Of a DNA stretch of 64,000 nucleotides, positions 52,841-61,907 are shown piece by piece (position 1 is the stretch's first letter; each line of letters opens with the position of its first letter). The position numbers and the translations under genes are program-made. The notes under the pieces were generated by a model that worked only from the letters and a program-made list of their open reading frames with translations, searched no databases and was not told the origin of the DNA. Source of the stretch: Lentisphaerota bacterium (GTDB taxonomy: Bacteria > Verrucomicrobiota > Lentisphaeria > Victivallales > Victivallaceae); contig SUWJ01000006.1 of the NCBI GenBank assembly GCA_015061545.1, positions 36,877 through 100,876 on the forward strand, in the 5' to 3' direction.

Positions 52841-53995
52841 TTATAAATCCACAAGTATACATTCTGCACAATCTTTACATATTGAAGTGCTGGTCAAATC
52901 ATATTGTTGCCTGAAAACTTTTTTGTTTTCTGTAGCCTTGAATAGTTCTATACCATTGCGTTTGCAATAGCTAACTATAGCTGAATATGGTCTATCAGGA
53001 TCATTTTCACGACATTGAACAACTGCAACTTTGCAGTTGAATTGTTCCATATTTTTGCCCCAAGAATTTTTAGAACCATGGTGGGGAACCTGTAACGTAT
53101 GAATGTACCCCTTGCTGTTTATTTTATTGCAAAACAAACTAAAAATATCTTTTCCGCTTCTGATTCCGAGTTTGCCATCGGCATCACCAGTATATAAACA
53201 TCCAGCTTGACAATGGCCAAAAGGATGTTCTGTTGTTCTTATACAACCTGAAAATAGCATCAATGAATTTCCATTGCTATTTCCGGTCATTGATTTATAT
53301 ACTTTGTTTAACGCCTTGCGATTTTTTTCGATATAGTTTAAAGCGTCTTTGACTTCTGATTGCGATAACGGATGATTATATGCTTTTTGTAATAACTTCA
53401 CATCCAATTCTGAATTATTGCGACACGCTTCCCAAAAATTTTCTGCCAACTCACATCTTGCCATAAATGGGATATAATACCATTGCACCAAACAGCATGA
53501 ACTATCGATTCCAATCCTATCAAAACTATTTATGACTTTTGCATTAGGATACATCAATACATCATCAGTTATAACAAGGTCATCGTCAATCGGTTTTACT
53601 AAATGAATTTGGGTGTTTTTTGAAAATTTAAATTCCCCTGATACAAGCTTATAAGAAGTACTTCCTTCAGCGTAAAACGCCTGGTGAATTTTTTGTTGAC
53701 AGTTTGTCAAAAAAGGCATATAAACATCTTTAATTTCAAATCCTTTGTTAAGCCTATCAAGCCAACTAATATGGTCTTCATCAAAATGTGATATAAAAAG
53801 CACATCGATGATTTTTTCCCTTCTAGTTTTTTTACATTGACGAGAAAAAGCATGTAAGATGTAATTTTCCTGTGTCTCGGGAAGTTTTCTTAAAGTTCCG
53901 CAGTCATAAACCATAACAAATCCATTACTGAAAAACTCTGCAGCAAAACCGCCATGTCCAACTGGATAAAAACAACGTTTGATATAACCACCCAT
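52841..53995 (-). CDS. ComEC/Rec2-type metallo-beta-lactamase-fold hydrolase
   Basis: 384 residues, no TM helix. MBL motifs: YDCGTLRKLPET, then the metal motif FISHFDEDHISWLD (SHxDxDH of the ComEC group), CLYTGDADGKLG with the bridging Asp, and the late VPHHGSKNSWG. The group includes the nuclease/phosphodiesterase-like part of ComEC and stand-alone hydrolases in conflict islands. Substrate is not known; a nucleic acid or cyclic nucleotide is possible. Start has AGGTGATG upstream. Located 20 bases after the Sel1 gene and 9 bases before the kinase gene, so the three form one transcript. Confidence 0.75.
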   Translation of the reverse strand: MGGYIKRCFYPVGHGGFAAEFFSNGFVMVYDCGTLRKLPETQENYILHAFSRQCKKTRREKIIDVLFISHFDEDHISWLDRLNKGFEIKDVYMPFLTNCQQKIHQAFYAEGSTSYKLVSGEFKFSKNTQIHLVKPIDDDLVITDDVLMYPNAKVINSFDRIGIDSSCCLVQWYYIPFMARCELAENFWEACRNNSELDVKLLQKAYNHPLSQSEVKDALNYIEKNRKALNKVYKSMTGNSNGNSLMLFSGCIRTTEHPFGHCQAGCLYTGDADGKLGIRSGKDIFSLFCNKINSKGYIHTLQVPHHGSKNSWGKNMEQFNCKVAVVQCRENDPDRPYSAIVSYCKRNGIELFKATENKKVFRQQYDLTSTSICKDCAECILVDL

Positions 53996-54015
53996 ATCAT
54001 CACCTATTTAAATAA

Positions 54016-56010
54016 TTATTCTAAATCATCCAATTCTTCTTTAGCTTGCTTGTCGCCTTTCTCTGCTGCTTGCCGATAGTAGTATTTAGCAGTTTCTATA
54101 TTTTTTTCCACCCCGAGACCTCTATGATAACACAGTCCCAGCAGGTACAGAGCCCCAGCATTCCCCTGTTCCGCGGCTTTTTGATACCATTCCACAGCTT
54201 TGTAATAGTCTTCTTCTACGCCATCGCCAAAATAGTAACAGAACCCGAGTCGACATTGTGCCCACGCATCCCCTTGTTCCGCCGCTCTGCGATACCATTC
54301 CACAGCTTTGTAATAGTCTTTTTCCACGCCAATGCCATCCATATAACACGCTCCAAGAACAGCCTGACCGAGTGGGTTACCTTGTTCTGCTGATTTACGA
54401 AGCCATTTTACAGCTTCGGAATAGTCTTTTTCTACGCCAATGCCATACATATAACACGTCCCAAGAGCAGCCTGACTGAGCGGGTTACCTTGTTCTGCTG
54501 ATTTACGAAGCCATTTTACAGCTTCTTTAATATCTTTTTTTACATAAAAGCCATCTTGATACATTCTTACCAAACGGTATTGTGCGGCTGGATTACCTTT
54601 CTCAAATCCGAGAAATCCATCTGACGCTGCTTGGCTTATTTTTTCGTAAATCAGCTTTTGCATGGCAGAAGGAAGATTTTTACACGCCTCCCAATCATCC
54701 AAATCTATTACCCAGATAGTGCAGCCATCTTCTGGGAGATTGGTGTTCAGCAATGTGGTATCTACCTGATCATACACATTATTGCCGATTTGCAGAAACG
54801 CGATATAACGCAAATCCTTATCGCTTTCAGCAAATTTGCCAAAATGAATATGTGATACTACATCTAAAACGCCATCTTTGTACTGGAATATATCACTTTT
54901 GCCAATAGCTGTATCAAAGTCTTTGCCAATGGCGGCCAATGCTTCCCAAATAGTCGTGAATTTGCCGGTGGCGGTGTGATTTACCCGGATATTCCATGTG
55001 CCGGAAAAATCCGGAAGATTTAGATTGAACGGTATAGTTGCAACTGGTTGCGTGGCTTCGGCAATAGCATCTTTGCCGCTTTGGGTTTTTATTCGCAAAT
55101 TGCCACCTTTAAGAATGTCAATCACAGGAGCATTATTTTGCATGTATACAGCCAATGTCCGCCCATTGGTATTATCCAATTCCATCCGAAAAGTTATATC
55201 CTTGTTGCGTTGTGGCGGTATTTCCAAAATCTTCGATTGCATACTGTATGGTTTAGCGGTGATATTGTATGCCCGTTCTCCACCGTAAACTGGAATATAC
55301 GCATCGCTCAAATCACAAAAGATTGTTTCATTACCGGTATTAAATACTGTAACCGTAAAAGTTAAATGGAAATTTTTAATATTGGTCTGGTGAATCATTT
55401 GAGAAATATATTCGCTTTCCTGCGAAAATATTTCCTGCTGGGACTTGCTCCACAATTCCTGGGTCTGTTTTACTGAATTCCGTCCGTAAGCATAAGAACC
55501 GGAAAGTTTGACTTTGGTGGTAAGTAATTTAGCAAGCCAGGAAAATGGATTCAACGAAAAATCATTCCCGGCTGAGATGTTGGATTTAAGATCATGCGTA
55601 CTGGTTGTATTGTTTTGCGAAGTTGTTGTTTGAGACGATTTTCTGCTGGCGATCTCTTTGCTTATATCGACAGCTTTAAGCGTTTGAGAAGCGCTTTCCT
55701 GAATGTCATAGCCCAAAGACAGCGAATGGATATTCCAAACTACCGGGGTAGTAAAAATCAAAGGCTTTTCCTCTTTTTGAAAAGCTCCGGAAAATTCTTT
55801 TTTCAGTTTGGCTATTTTTTCCTCATCAGTTCCTTGTCCCAAAACAATAGCATCGCATTGCTTATTGGCAAGTTGTCGTGTACGGGCGTGTGTCCAGTTT
55901 TTATCTATCCACATTGAAACCTGCTCTGTAACTTCCAACAAACTTTCAGCACACAAAACTCCACAGCTGACTATTAAAACTGCCGCCAACAACTTTTTCC
56001 ATTTAACCAT
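54016..56010 (-). CDS. secreted protein with a large beta domain and C-terminal Sel1 repeats
   Basis: 664 residues from the ATG with GGGAG upstream. Signal peptide MVKWKKLLAAVLIVSCGVLCA. The middle (about 40-470) has an Asn/Thr/Ser-rich part and then beta-rich segments such as FHLTFTVTVFNTGNETIFCD and GTWNIRVNHTATGKFTTIWE. Residues about 480-664 hold five Sel1-like repeats (AVKWLRKSAEQGNPLSQAAL, GTCYMYGIGVEKDY and variants). Sel1 repeats scaffold protein complexes and bind partners; a periplasmic role next to the kinase's sensor domain is plausible. First gene of the three-gene kinase operon. Confidence 0.7.
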   Translation of the reverse strand: MVKWKKLLAAVLIVSCGVLCAESLLEVTEQVSMWIDKNWTHARTRQLANKQCDAIVLGQGTDEEKIAKLKKEFSGAFQKEEKPLIFTTPVVWNIHSLSLGYDIQESASQTLKAVDISKEIASRKSSQTTTSQNNTTSTHDLKSNISAGNDFSLNPFSWLAKLLTTKVKLSGSYAYGRNSVKQTQELWSKSQQEIFSQESEYISQMIHQTNIKNFHLTFTVTVFNTGNETIFCDLSDAYIPVYGGERAYNITAKPYSMQSKILEIPPQRNKDITFRMELDNTNGRTLAVYMQNNAPVIDILKGGNLRIKTQSGKDAIAEATQPVATIPFNLNLPDFSGTWNIRVNHTATGKFTTIWEALAAIGKDFDTAIGKSDIFQYKDGVLDVVSHIHFGKFAESDKDLRYIAFLQIGNNVYDQVDTTLLNTNLPEDGCTIWVIDLDDWEACKNLPSAMQKLIYEKISQAASDGFLGFEKGNPAAQYRLVRMYQDGFYVKKDIKEAVKWLRKSAEQGNPLSQAALGTCYMYGIGVEKDYSEAVKWLRKSAEQGNPLGQAVLGACYMDGIGVEKDYYKAVEWYRRAAEQGDAWAQCRLGFCYYFGDGVEEDYYKAVEWYQKAAEQGNAGALYLLGLCYHRGLGVEKNIETAKYYYRQAAEKGDKQAKEELDDLE

Positions 56011-56155
56011 TTTTAGCTCCCGTAAAAATATTAAAAAATTTATATATCTGTAACTTACTGCCAAGAAGTGTGGATTTCTTACATTCCCCCCGCTTTATTT
56101 TTAATTTTTTTACTTCATCCCTTGAAAACAAAAAAGCCGGGACGCTTTCTTGTAT

Positions 56156-56283
56156 TGCTCAGTAGGTCCCGCCAAGAACCCGCACTTTGACACAACAAAG
56201 ACGTCCGGCACTCTTTCGCTTGCCAGAATACATTTCTCTGTCAAAGTGCAAATACTTCTTTACTTGGCGGTGTTTACTGAGCA
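56156..56283. repeat. large imperfect inverted repeat carrying the leader motif
   Basis: Arms 56156-56192 and 56239-56283 share TGCTCAGTA, CGCCAAG and GCACTTTGACA with their complements, interrupted by unequal inner stretches. The left arm contains the word GTATTGCTCA..AGGTCCCGCCAAGAACC that also forms the 5' part of leader copies A and B. The 443-base gap (56065-56507) around it has no other gene; GCCGGGACG near 56136 and CGTCCGGC near 56203 add a crossing pairing. It could be a decayed mobile-element end or a structured RNA. Confidence 0.55.
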
Positions 56284-56507
56284 TTTGCAAAAATATTCTC
56301 TGATTTTTACACAGCAAAAAAACTTCCATTTTTTCTACTGCTTTGATAACTTATCACGGCAATCAGATTATTGCAAACAAAAAACTCACCTTTTCTGCAA
56401 ATATCTGTAAAATCAGGCAGCGTTCAATTTAAGCATAATAAAATCCTTTCAATAATTTGTTTTTTTGGAAAAACTTTGTTATATTAGTATTTAGAGGAGC
56501 GATTTTT

Positions 56508-56696
56508 ATGGATATACGCGAAGAAAAAATCAGACTTTGGCTGACTAATCCACCAGTAATGAAATTCCCGGTGCCGACCAATCTGCCCAAATTTTCTAAA
56601 AAATCATTCCGCAATTATGACGAAATGAACGCTTGGAAACGCGAATACCTTAAAGAAATCGCAGCACAAGGCGGTATCAAATGGAAGCAATTTTAA
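56508..56696 (+). CDS. small basic protein upstream of the nucleotidyltransferase remnant
   Basis: 62 residues from an ATG with GAGGAG 7 bases upstream (MDIREEKI). It reads LRLWLTNPPVMKF-like IRLWLTNPPVMKFPVPTNLP and ends YLKEIAAQGGIKWKQF. Not recognised. It overlaps the likely start of the next, frameshifted gene by 16 bases, an arrangement seen in small two-gene modules such as toxin-antitoxin pairs, but the domain type is unclear. Confidence 0.45.
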   Translation: MDIREEKIRLWLTNPPVMKFPVPTNLPKFSKKSFRNYDEMNAWKREYLKEIAAQGGIKWKQF

Positions 56697-57133
56697 GCAA
56701 ACTCACGCTGCCAATGTCCGGTATGTTGTTATCGGCGGACAAGCTATGATGCAGGAAGGTATGCCCAGATTTACCCTTCGATTGGGATATTTTTGTGCCG
56801 CCATTTGATCAAGAGAATTTTGATAAGATAAATGCCGCACTTGCTGACGAACTGGATATGGATCTGGAACCGATGGATGTACAAACCGGCGAAGGTTTTG
56901 TGCAAACGTTTCAAACCACCGCCGGTGTTATCCAGTTCCATTTAGCTCCGCCCGGACTGCCTAAATTTGCTGTTGTAGAAGAACGGGCAGTGATCCATGA
57001 GTTTTGCGGTGTCCCGGTCAAATACCTCTGTTTGGATGATTTACTCAGCAGCAAACAGGCAGTTGCCCGGGACAAGGATGCTGACGATATACTCTTTTTG
57101 ACCATAAAAAAGCAGAATCAGCAGAAATCCTAA
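56681..57133 (+). pseudogene. nucleotidyltransferase-like gene with two frameshifts
   Basis: Start MEAILSKLT in one frame, then NVRYVVIGGQAMMQEGMPR in a second, then FDWDIFVPPFDQENFDKINA to the end in the first frame again. Put together this is a minimal nucleotidyltransferase: GGQAMMQEG followed by DWDIF is the GG...DxD pattern of the superfamily (DUF6036/AbiEii-like). The C-terminal part has VIQFHLAPPGLPKF and CLDDLLSSKQAVARDKDADD. The two shifts, near 56705-56715 and 56765-56780, cancel out, so this is a pseudogene or the raw sequence has two errors. The end overlaps the last bases of the clamp-like gene on the other strand. Confidence 0.6.
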
Positions 57134-58425
57134 ATCGCCATGCGGATTCGCTCGATGGCACGGCGGGCTTGAATGAAGTCACGTTCTTTCTGACGCTGCT
57201 GAATTTGCACTTCTTTGACTTTGCGGGAAAGCATAGCCAGATCATCAAAAGCGACTTTCAGTTTGAGCTTAAAAGTTTCAATGCTGTTGCCCAATTCTTC
57301 CAGCGGATTGAGTTCAGTTTCGGGGGGATTGATAGAAACGGGGGCGACCATCTGCACCGGGGCAGATCCGACAGTTTGAGTGTTTTCCATAGTTTTTTCC
57401 TCCTGTTGGGTTTGAATGGAATTTGTTTTAATTGTACGCATAGGCATTGCAATATACTGACCGGCACCGCCTGTCGCCAGAATCGGCAGCAAGCCAGCTG
57501 AATGAGCGTGCAAAGTAGTGTTGCCCTGCAAGAACATACGAAGTAACACTTCCCGATCCAGCGTTAAACCGATTTGCGGCAATACTCCGGAATACTCAGC
57601 AACTGTATTGATTGTATTATGTGGCAGGATACAGGATTTGAGCGTAACAGCATTATCGGATGGAATAACTTCAACGCCGTTGGAGCCTTTCTGCGGCGGA
57701 ATATTTTTCAGCCAAGCCAAGACCTGTTCCGGCTCGGTGAACTTGATGTGATAATCCAATGCATTAGTTTCAGGAATAATATTTTTCCATTCCGGATACA
57801 TCCCGACCAATGCTTTGCCCTGCCACATAAAAGAACCGATTTCCAGCTTGAATATTTTATTGTTGCCGCTCTTCCAAGTCCATAAATGTCCCGGTTCGTT
57901 AAGCTTGGCAGCAAGCAATGCCAGCGGAAACGGCAGAGTAATGTTTTCTGCCAGATTAAGCGGACAAGGCAAGTTCAAAAGCTGTTTGCCGTCGGTAGCC
58001 GTAATGCCAGCAGCAGAAAGATTCACGCCTTGTAAAATTTGCCGATAGTTGGAGCGGTCAATCACCGCCGCCGCTTGCGAAACCAGATCGCAGAAGTTAT
58101 CCGGCAAAGGCGTTTCAAGAGCCTCCACCGGAACCGCTTCAAGCTCCGGAAATTCAATGAATGTTCCGAAAAGCTCCACATCATTACGGGCAATGCGTAC
58201 AAGTTCCCGAAGTTCGCGAAACTCCACACAAAAGTCCACCGGATCAAAGCCCTCTGCTGCAAGCAAAAGCGAAACAACTTCAACGCCATCAGTTGCCATA
58301 GCCCGGACAACACCATGCCCACCAACAAACCGGATAGAACGATACTGTTCCACCGGTGAAGTTTGCGAGACCACCTTGCCCAGCACCCGCAAGGCATCAT
58401 TCAAAGTTTTCTTCTCAATTCTCAT
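57130..58425 (-). CDS. DnaN-like (beta sliding clamp) protein with C-terminal extension
   Basis: 431 residues, somewhat longer than the usual about 370. Start with GGAGGT before MRIEKKTL. Clamp-like repeats: ALRVLGKVVSQTSPVEQYRS and RAMATDGVEVVSLLL (domain 1), IDRSNYRQILQGVNLSAAGI and TATDGKQLLNLPCP (domain 2), a third domain around LTLDREVLLRMFLQGNTTLH and the final QYIAMPMRTIK. Residues about 345-431 add a Gln-rich and coiled-coil tail (VKEVQIQQRQKERDFIQARR). Chromosomal dnaN is normally beside dnaA; here the context is a restriction-modification and mobile region, so it is probably a second, element-borne clamp. The monomer may lack standard replisome contacts. Confidence 0.7.
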   Translation of the reverse strand: MRIEKKTLNDALRVLGKVVSQTSPVEQYRSIRFVGGHGVVRAMATDGVEVVSLLLAAEGFDPVDFCVEFRELRELVRIARNDVELFGTFIEFPELEAVPVEALETPLPDNFCDLVSQAAAVIDRSNYRQILQGVNLSAAGITATDGKQLLNLPCPLNLAENITLPFPLALLAAKLNEPGHLWTWKSGNNKIFKLEIGSFMWQGKALVGMYPEWKNIIPETNALDYHIKFTEPEQVLAWLKNIPPQKGSNGVEVIPSDNAVTLKSCILPHNTINTVAEYSGVLPQIGLTLDREVLLRMFLQGNTTLHAHSAGLLPILATGGAGQYIAMPMRTIKTNSIQTQQEEKTMENTQTVGSAPVQMVAPVSINPPETELNPLEELGNSIETFKLKLKVAFDDLAMLSRKVKEVQIQQRQKERDFIQARRAIERIRMAI

Positions 58426-58458
58426 TTTTACCTCCATGAGTTTTGGTTGAAAATTTAA

Positions 58459-58500
58459 AAACGAAAAAGCCCCGCCGATTCCGAAGAACCAACGAGGCTT
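58459..58500 (-). terminator. UUCG-tetraloop terminator after the restriction operon
   Basis: On the minus strand AAGCCTCG pairs with CGGGGCTT (one T-G pair). An inner GGTTC-TTCG-GAATC stem carries a C(UUCG)G tetraloop, and TTTCGTTTTTA follows. It lies 90 bases past the immA stop. Confidence 0.75.
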
Positions 58501-58589
58501 ACATTGATCGTGAGCTTATCTCACAAAAGTGATATATAACTCAATTTTTTTGAAAGACAAATCTCAAACTATGTCCAGTTACAGATCAT

Positions 58590-59231
58590 TTAAGTTCTTT
58601 TATCAATAATTATATTCAATTCTTTAAGGCGAATCTTGGCAACGGTTTTGGAAACAGTAAATTCATTAGCTATAGCATTGCTAATATAATTTAATGTTTC
58701 GTAATTATAATCCTTGCCATCAATATAAATTTGCCCGATATTTCTGGTGATTCCGTGTTCTAAAGACGCTGAATAAACAACTTGTTCAACCATTTTTCGT
58801 GGTAATAGCAATTCAGAAGCAAATCGATTTGCTTGCCACTCCAAGCGTTTATTAGTTGGAAAACCATTTTCTATTTCAATGTAATCATAAGGAGTTTGAT
58901 TATTTTCAAAATAGTGTTGATGCAAGACTAAATGACCTAATTCGTGAGCCGCGACAAACCGCCATGAATGATTAGTTGCTGCTCCTGAAACTAAATCCTG
59001 ATCTAAAACTAATTCCTTATTTTTATTATCAACACACCCCAAAGCTTTTTGATTCCCAATTTTTGGCAACGGCCAAACTTTGAATTCATATCCAAATTTA
59101 TCGCAAGCTAACGTCATAAAGTCCAATATATTTATTGCTTGTGGTTTTTCCAAAGCTTTGGGTTGGTGTTTGCCAATTATTTTCAATGCCAATATTTCAA
59201 GTTCTTCTGGCTCTTTCCATTCGATTTCCAT
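58590..59231 (-). CDS. ImmA/IrrE-family metallopeptidase
   Basis: 213 residues. The zinc-peptidase motif AAHELGHLVLHQ (His96, Glu97, His100) and a following glutamate-containing helix (LEWQANRFASELLLP) fit ImmA/IrrE. Such enzymes cleave repressors of mobile elements or regulate stress genes. The C-terminal part has ISNAIANEFTVSKTVAKIRL, helix-turn-helix-like. It overlaps or abuts hsdM: a GTG at 59240 would overlap the hsdM stop (GTGA), the ATG at 59231 has GTGAG upstream; I use the ATG. The last gene of the hsd operon, so it may act on a regulator of that operon. No repressor gene is visible beside it. Confidence 0.8.
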   Translation of the reverse strand: MEIEWKEPEELEILALKIIGKHQPKALEKPQAINILDFMTLACDKFGYEFKVWPLPKIGNQKALGCVDNKNKELVLDQDLVSGAATNHSWRFVAAHELGHLVLHQHYFENNQTPYDYIEIENGFPTNKRLEWQANRFASELLLPRKMVEQVVYSASLEHGITRNIGQIYIDGKDYNYETLNYISNAIANEFTVSKTVAKIRLKELNIIIDKRT

Positions 59232-59236
59232 ATAAC

Positions 59237-60724
59237 TCACTTTCCCAGTTTTGCGGTGAGCTGTTGGAAGCTTTCGAGGGCACTTTGCAGACTTTCCATG
59301 ATATCGGTGGCGAGTTCGTCCGGGCTGGGGAGATTGTCTAAATCTGCCAGAGAACGGTCTTTGATCCAGAAGATGTCCAGACTGGTTTTGTCACGGGAAA
59401 GAATTTCATCAATGGTGAAACGGCGGAAGCGTCCATCGGGATTGCTTTCGCTCCAGGTCTCTTTGCGGTCGTGGCGGTTTTCCGGATTATAACACTCGAT
59501 GAACTCCTGCAGATCTTCAAAGGTCATCGGAGATTTTTTCAGCGTAAAGTGCTTGTTTGTCCGCAAATCATAGAACCATACCTCTTTGGTTTGGCAATCG
59601 GGACTTGCCGGGCGTTTGTCGTAAAAAAGAACGTTTGCTTTAACACCGGGCTTGTAAAAGATTCCGGTGGGCAGCCGCAGAATAGTGTGCAGATCGCAGG
59701 TTTGCAGTAATTTCTTACGGATGGTTTCACCGGCACCGCCTTCAAACAAGACATTATCGGGAACAACTACGGCAGCTTTGCCGGTGGCTTTCAAAATGGT
59801 GTTGATGTGCTGAATGAAGTTGAGCTGTTTGTTGGAACAGCCGGAAACCCAGAAGTCCTGACGATTGTAAACCAGTTCTTCGTCCTCCTCTTCGCCTTCC
59901 TCGTTGGTGAAAGAAATGGAAGATTTTGTACCGAAGGGCGGGTTGGTCAAAACATAGTCGTAACGATCGCCGGGATCGGCGATCAGAGCATCGCCCCGGG
60001 TAATGGGGACTTCTCCATAAATATCGCCGATGTTGTGCAAATAAAGGTTCATCAAAGCAAGTTTGTAGGTGGTGCGCACCAATTCACCGCCGTGGAAAGC
60101 CTCTTTTTTGAGGAACTCTTTGGCATCCCGGTCAAGAGAAAAGTTTTCGGTGATGAACTTTTGAGCCGCCAACAGGAAACCTCCGCTGCCGCAGCAAGGG
60201 TCCATAACGGTTTTATTCGGTTCCGGGCGGACACAGGCAACCATCGCCTGAATGACGGAGCGGGGAGTAAAATACTGTCCGGCACCGCTTTTGGTATCTT
60301 CGGCGTTTTTCTGCAGCAAGCCTTCATAAATATCGCCTTTGACATCGCTGGACATGGCAACCCAGTTTTCAGAGTCGATCATCTGGACAATGCGGTACAA
60401 AATGGCAGCTTTGGTGATCTTGCAGGAAGCATCGGCAAAAATGCGTCCAAGAATACCGCCCTCATCGCCGAGACGGTCGAGGATTTCTTCGTATTTATCC
60501 TGCAACTCGGCACCTTTGAGAGTATTCATATCCTCCCAAGTATAACCGGCAGGAATGCCGCTGGCACGATTGTACGGCGGCTTGGAGTATTCATAAGACA
60601 TTTTCAAAAAGATGAGATAGGTCAACTGCTCAAGGTAATCCCCGTAAGAGACTCCGTCATCCCGCAAGGGATTACACATTCCCCAGACCTTGGAGATAAT
60701 GGATGAAGTTTGTTCATTCGGCAT
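59237..60724 (-). CDS. hsdM: type I restriction-modification N6-adenine DNA methyltransferase subunit
   Basis: 495 residues from the ATG MPNEQTSS, with AAGGA upstream; a TTG at 60742 is the only longer start. The N-terminal helical domain (LEQLTYLIFLKMSYEYSKPP) is followed by the SAM-binding motif VMDPCCGSGGFLL (175-183) and the catalytic NPPF motif VLTNPPFGTK (261-264). Also present: TPRSVIQAMVACVRPEP and FYKPGVKANVLFYDKRP. It methylates adenine at the site read by HsdS and shields host DNA. hsdS ends 1 base upstream. Confidence 0.95.
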   Translation of the reverse strand: MPNEQTSSIISKVWGMCNPLRDDGVSYGDYLEQLTYLIFLKMSYEYSKPPYNRASGIPAGYTWEDMNTLKGAELQDKYEEILDRLGDEGGILGRIFADASCKITKAAILYRIVQMIDSENWVAMSSDVKGDIYEGLLQKNAEDTKSGAGQYFTPRSVIQAMVACVRPEPNKTVMDPCCGSGGFLLAAQKFITENFSLDRDAKEFLKKEAFHGGELVRTTYKLALMNLYLHNIGDIYGEVPITRGDALIADPGDRYDYVLTNPPFGTKSSISFTNEEGEEEDEELVYNRQDFWVSGCSNKQLNFIQHINTILKATGKAAVVVPDNVLFEGGAGETIRKKLLQTCDLHTILRLPTGIFYKPGVKANVLFYDKRPASPDCQTKEVWFYDLRTNKHFTLKKSPMTFEDLQEFIECYNPENRHDRKETWSESNPDGRFRRFTIDEILSRDKTSLDIFWIKDRSLADLDNLPSPDELATDIMESLQSALESFQQLTAKLGK

Positions 60725-60725
60725 A

Positions 60726-61871
60726 TTACAAATTTCCTTCAAAGGCTTGTTTCAAAATACTCTGGCGAAGTGCAGCCGCCTGCTGCAAAGCGGTGTCAAC
60801 GGTTTGCTCTATATTGTTGCAAATTGAAACTTTTTGATGTATTTCTTCAACAATTATGTTTTGTACTAAAATTTCAGGGATTGGTATTGATATTTTCGAA
60901 TACCCTCCAACGTTTAAATGAGCTTGAGCAACCCCACGTTTTTTATCTGCTACTAATTTTTTACCCAGAGGAGAATTAGTATATGCACACAGATACTCAG
61001 GAGTGATTTTTTCTCGATTTGGTACTGCTATTAAAACGTCTATCGCATTGGATCCATCAAATTTTTCGGTTACCACACATGCTGTTCCGGGATAGCCAGA
61101 TCGAACTATCAAAATATCCCCAATATGAACTTCACTCCGTTTATTTTTTAGATGTCCATCTTTTGAAAGGAAAACCCAATCTTTGTCATCAATATAAAAT
61201 TCCCGAACATTTGCCGAACGAAACGCCTTAATTCCACTTTCAGGAGTCGTATAATACTGCGATGGTTTTATTACAATACCGACCTTTATCTCATTACAAA
61301 CATCTTTTATAAAAACATTTGGAACATCTTGTGTGTATTGTACAATCACATTTTGCATCACGGCTTGTCGGTAGATGGCGAGCTTTCCTTTGATGGATTT
61401 CAATTCGGCGACGGCGGCATCCAGCTGCGAAAAAAGTTCCTCGATCTTGGCAACGATCCGCTCCTGTTCCGGCAGCGGGGGAACTTTTACCTTGATTTGA
61501 GAATATTGCTGAATCCAATATCGTTTATGAGTGTCGTGATTAAACTGAATTGTCTGCATTCTGTAAAAAATGAATTTTGGCAACACTAATTCAGAATTAG
61601 CAGTCAATATCTTCATTGCGGAAGATTTTACTTTAAATTGAAAATTTACATATTGTGAAGCAGTGGTAAAATCATCAAATATGATCACTGGTAATTTGTC
61701 GTAAATTCCTGTTTTTTCATTCGTATAACCAATGATGAATGACTTTCCTGCGGTCAATACAGGCGTTTTATAACTCTCGTGATAATCGGTCGAGTTTACA
61801 ATATATGCCGTTGGCTGTTCATAAGCCAATAACTCTTCCAATTTATATTCTGTCCATTCCATCATCTGCAT
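60726..61871 (-). CDS. hsdS: type I restriction-modification specificity subunit
   Basis: About 381 residues. Two target-recognition regions, each followed by a conserved coiled coil. The first ends in VPPLPEQERIVAKIEELFSQ and LDAAVAELKSIKGKLAIYRQ (about 130-175). The second ends in IPIPEILVQNIIVEEIHQKV and TALQQAAALRQSILKQAFEG at the C-terminus. The recognised bipartite DNA site cannot be predicted. The exact start is uncertain: ATG at 61871, 61865 and 61862 and TTG at 61880 are all in frame and no strong RBS is seen. Confidence 0.9.
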   Translation of the reverse strand: MQMMEWTEYKLEELLAYEQPTAYIVNSTDYHESYKTPVLTAGKSFIIGYTNEKTGIYDKLPVIIFDDFTTASQYVNFQFKVKSSAMKILTANSELVLPKFIFYRMQTIQFNHDTHKRYWIQQYSQIKVKVPPLPEQERIVAKIEELFSQLDAAVAELKSIKGKLAIYRQAVMQNVIVQYTQDVPNVFIKDVCNEIKVGIVIKPSQYYTTPESGIKAFRSANVREFYIDDKDWVFLSKDGHLKNKRSEVHIGDILIVRSGYPGTACVVTEKFDGSNAIDVLIAVPNREKITPEYLCAYTNSPLGKKLVADKKRGVAQAHLNVGGYSKISIPIPEILVQNIIVEEIHQKVSICNNIEQTVDTALQQAAALRQSILKQAFEGNL

Positions 61872-61907
61872 TTCAATCAAATTACCATATCTATTTGCAT
61901 TGAATCT

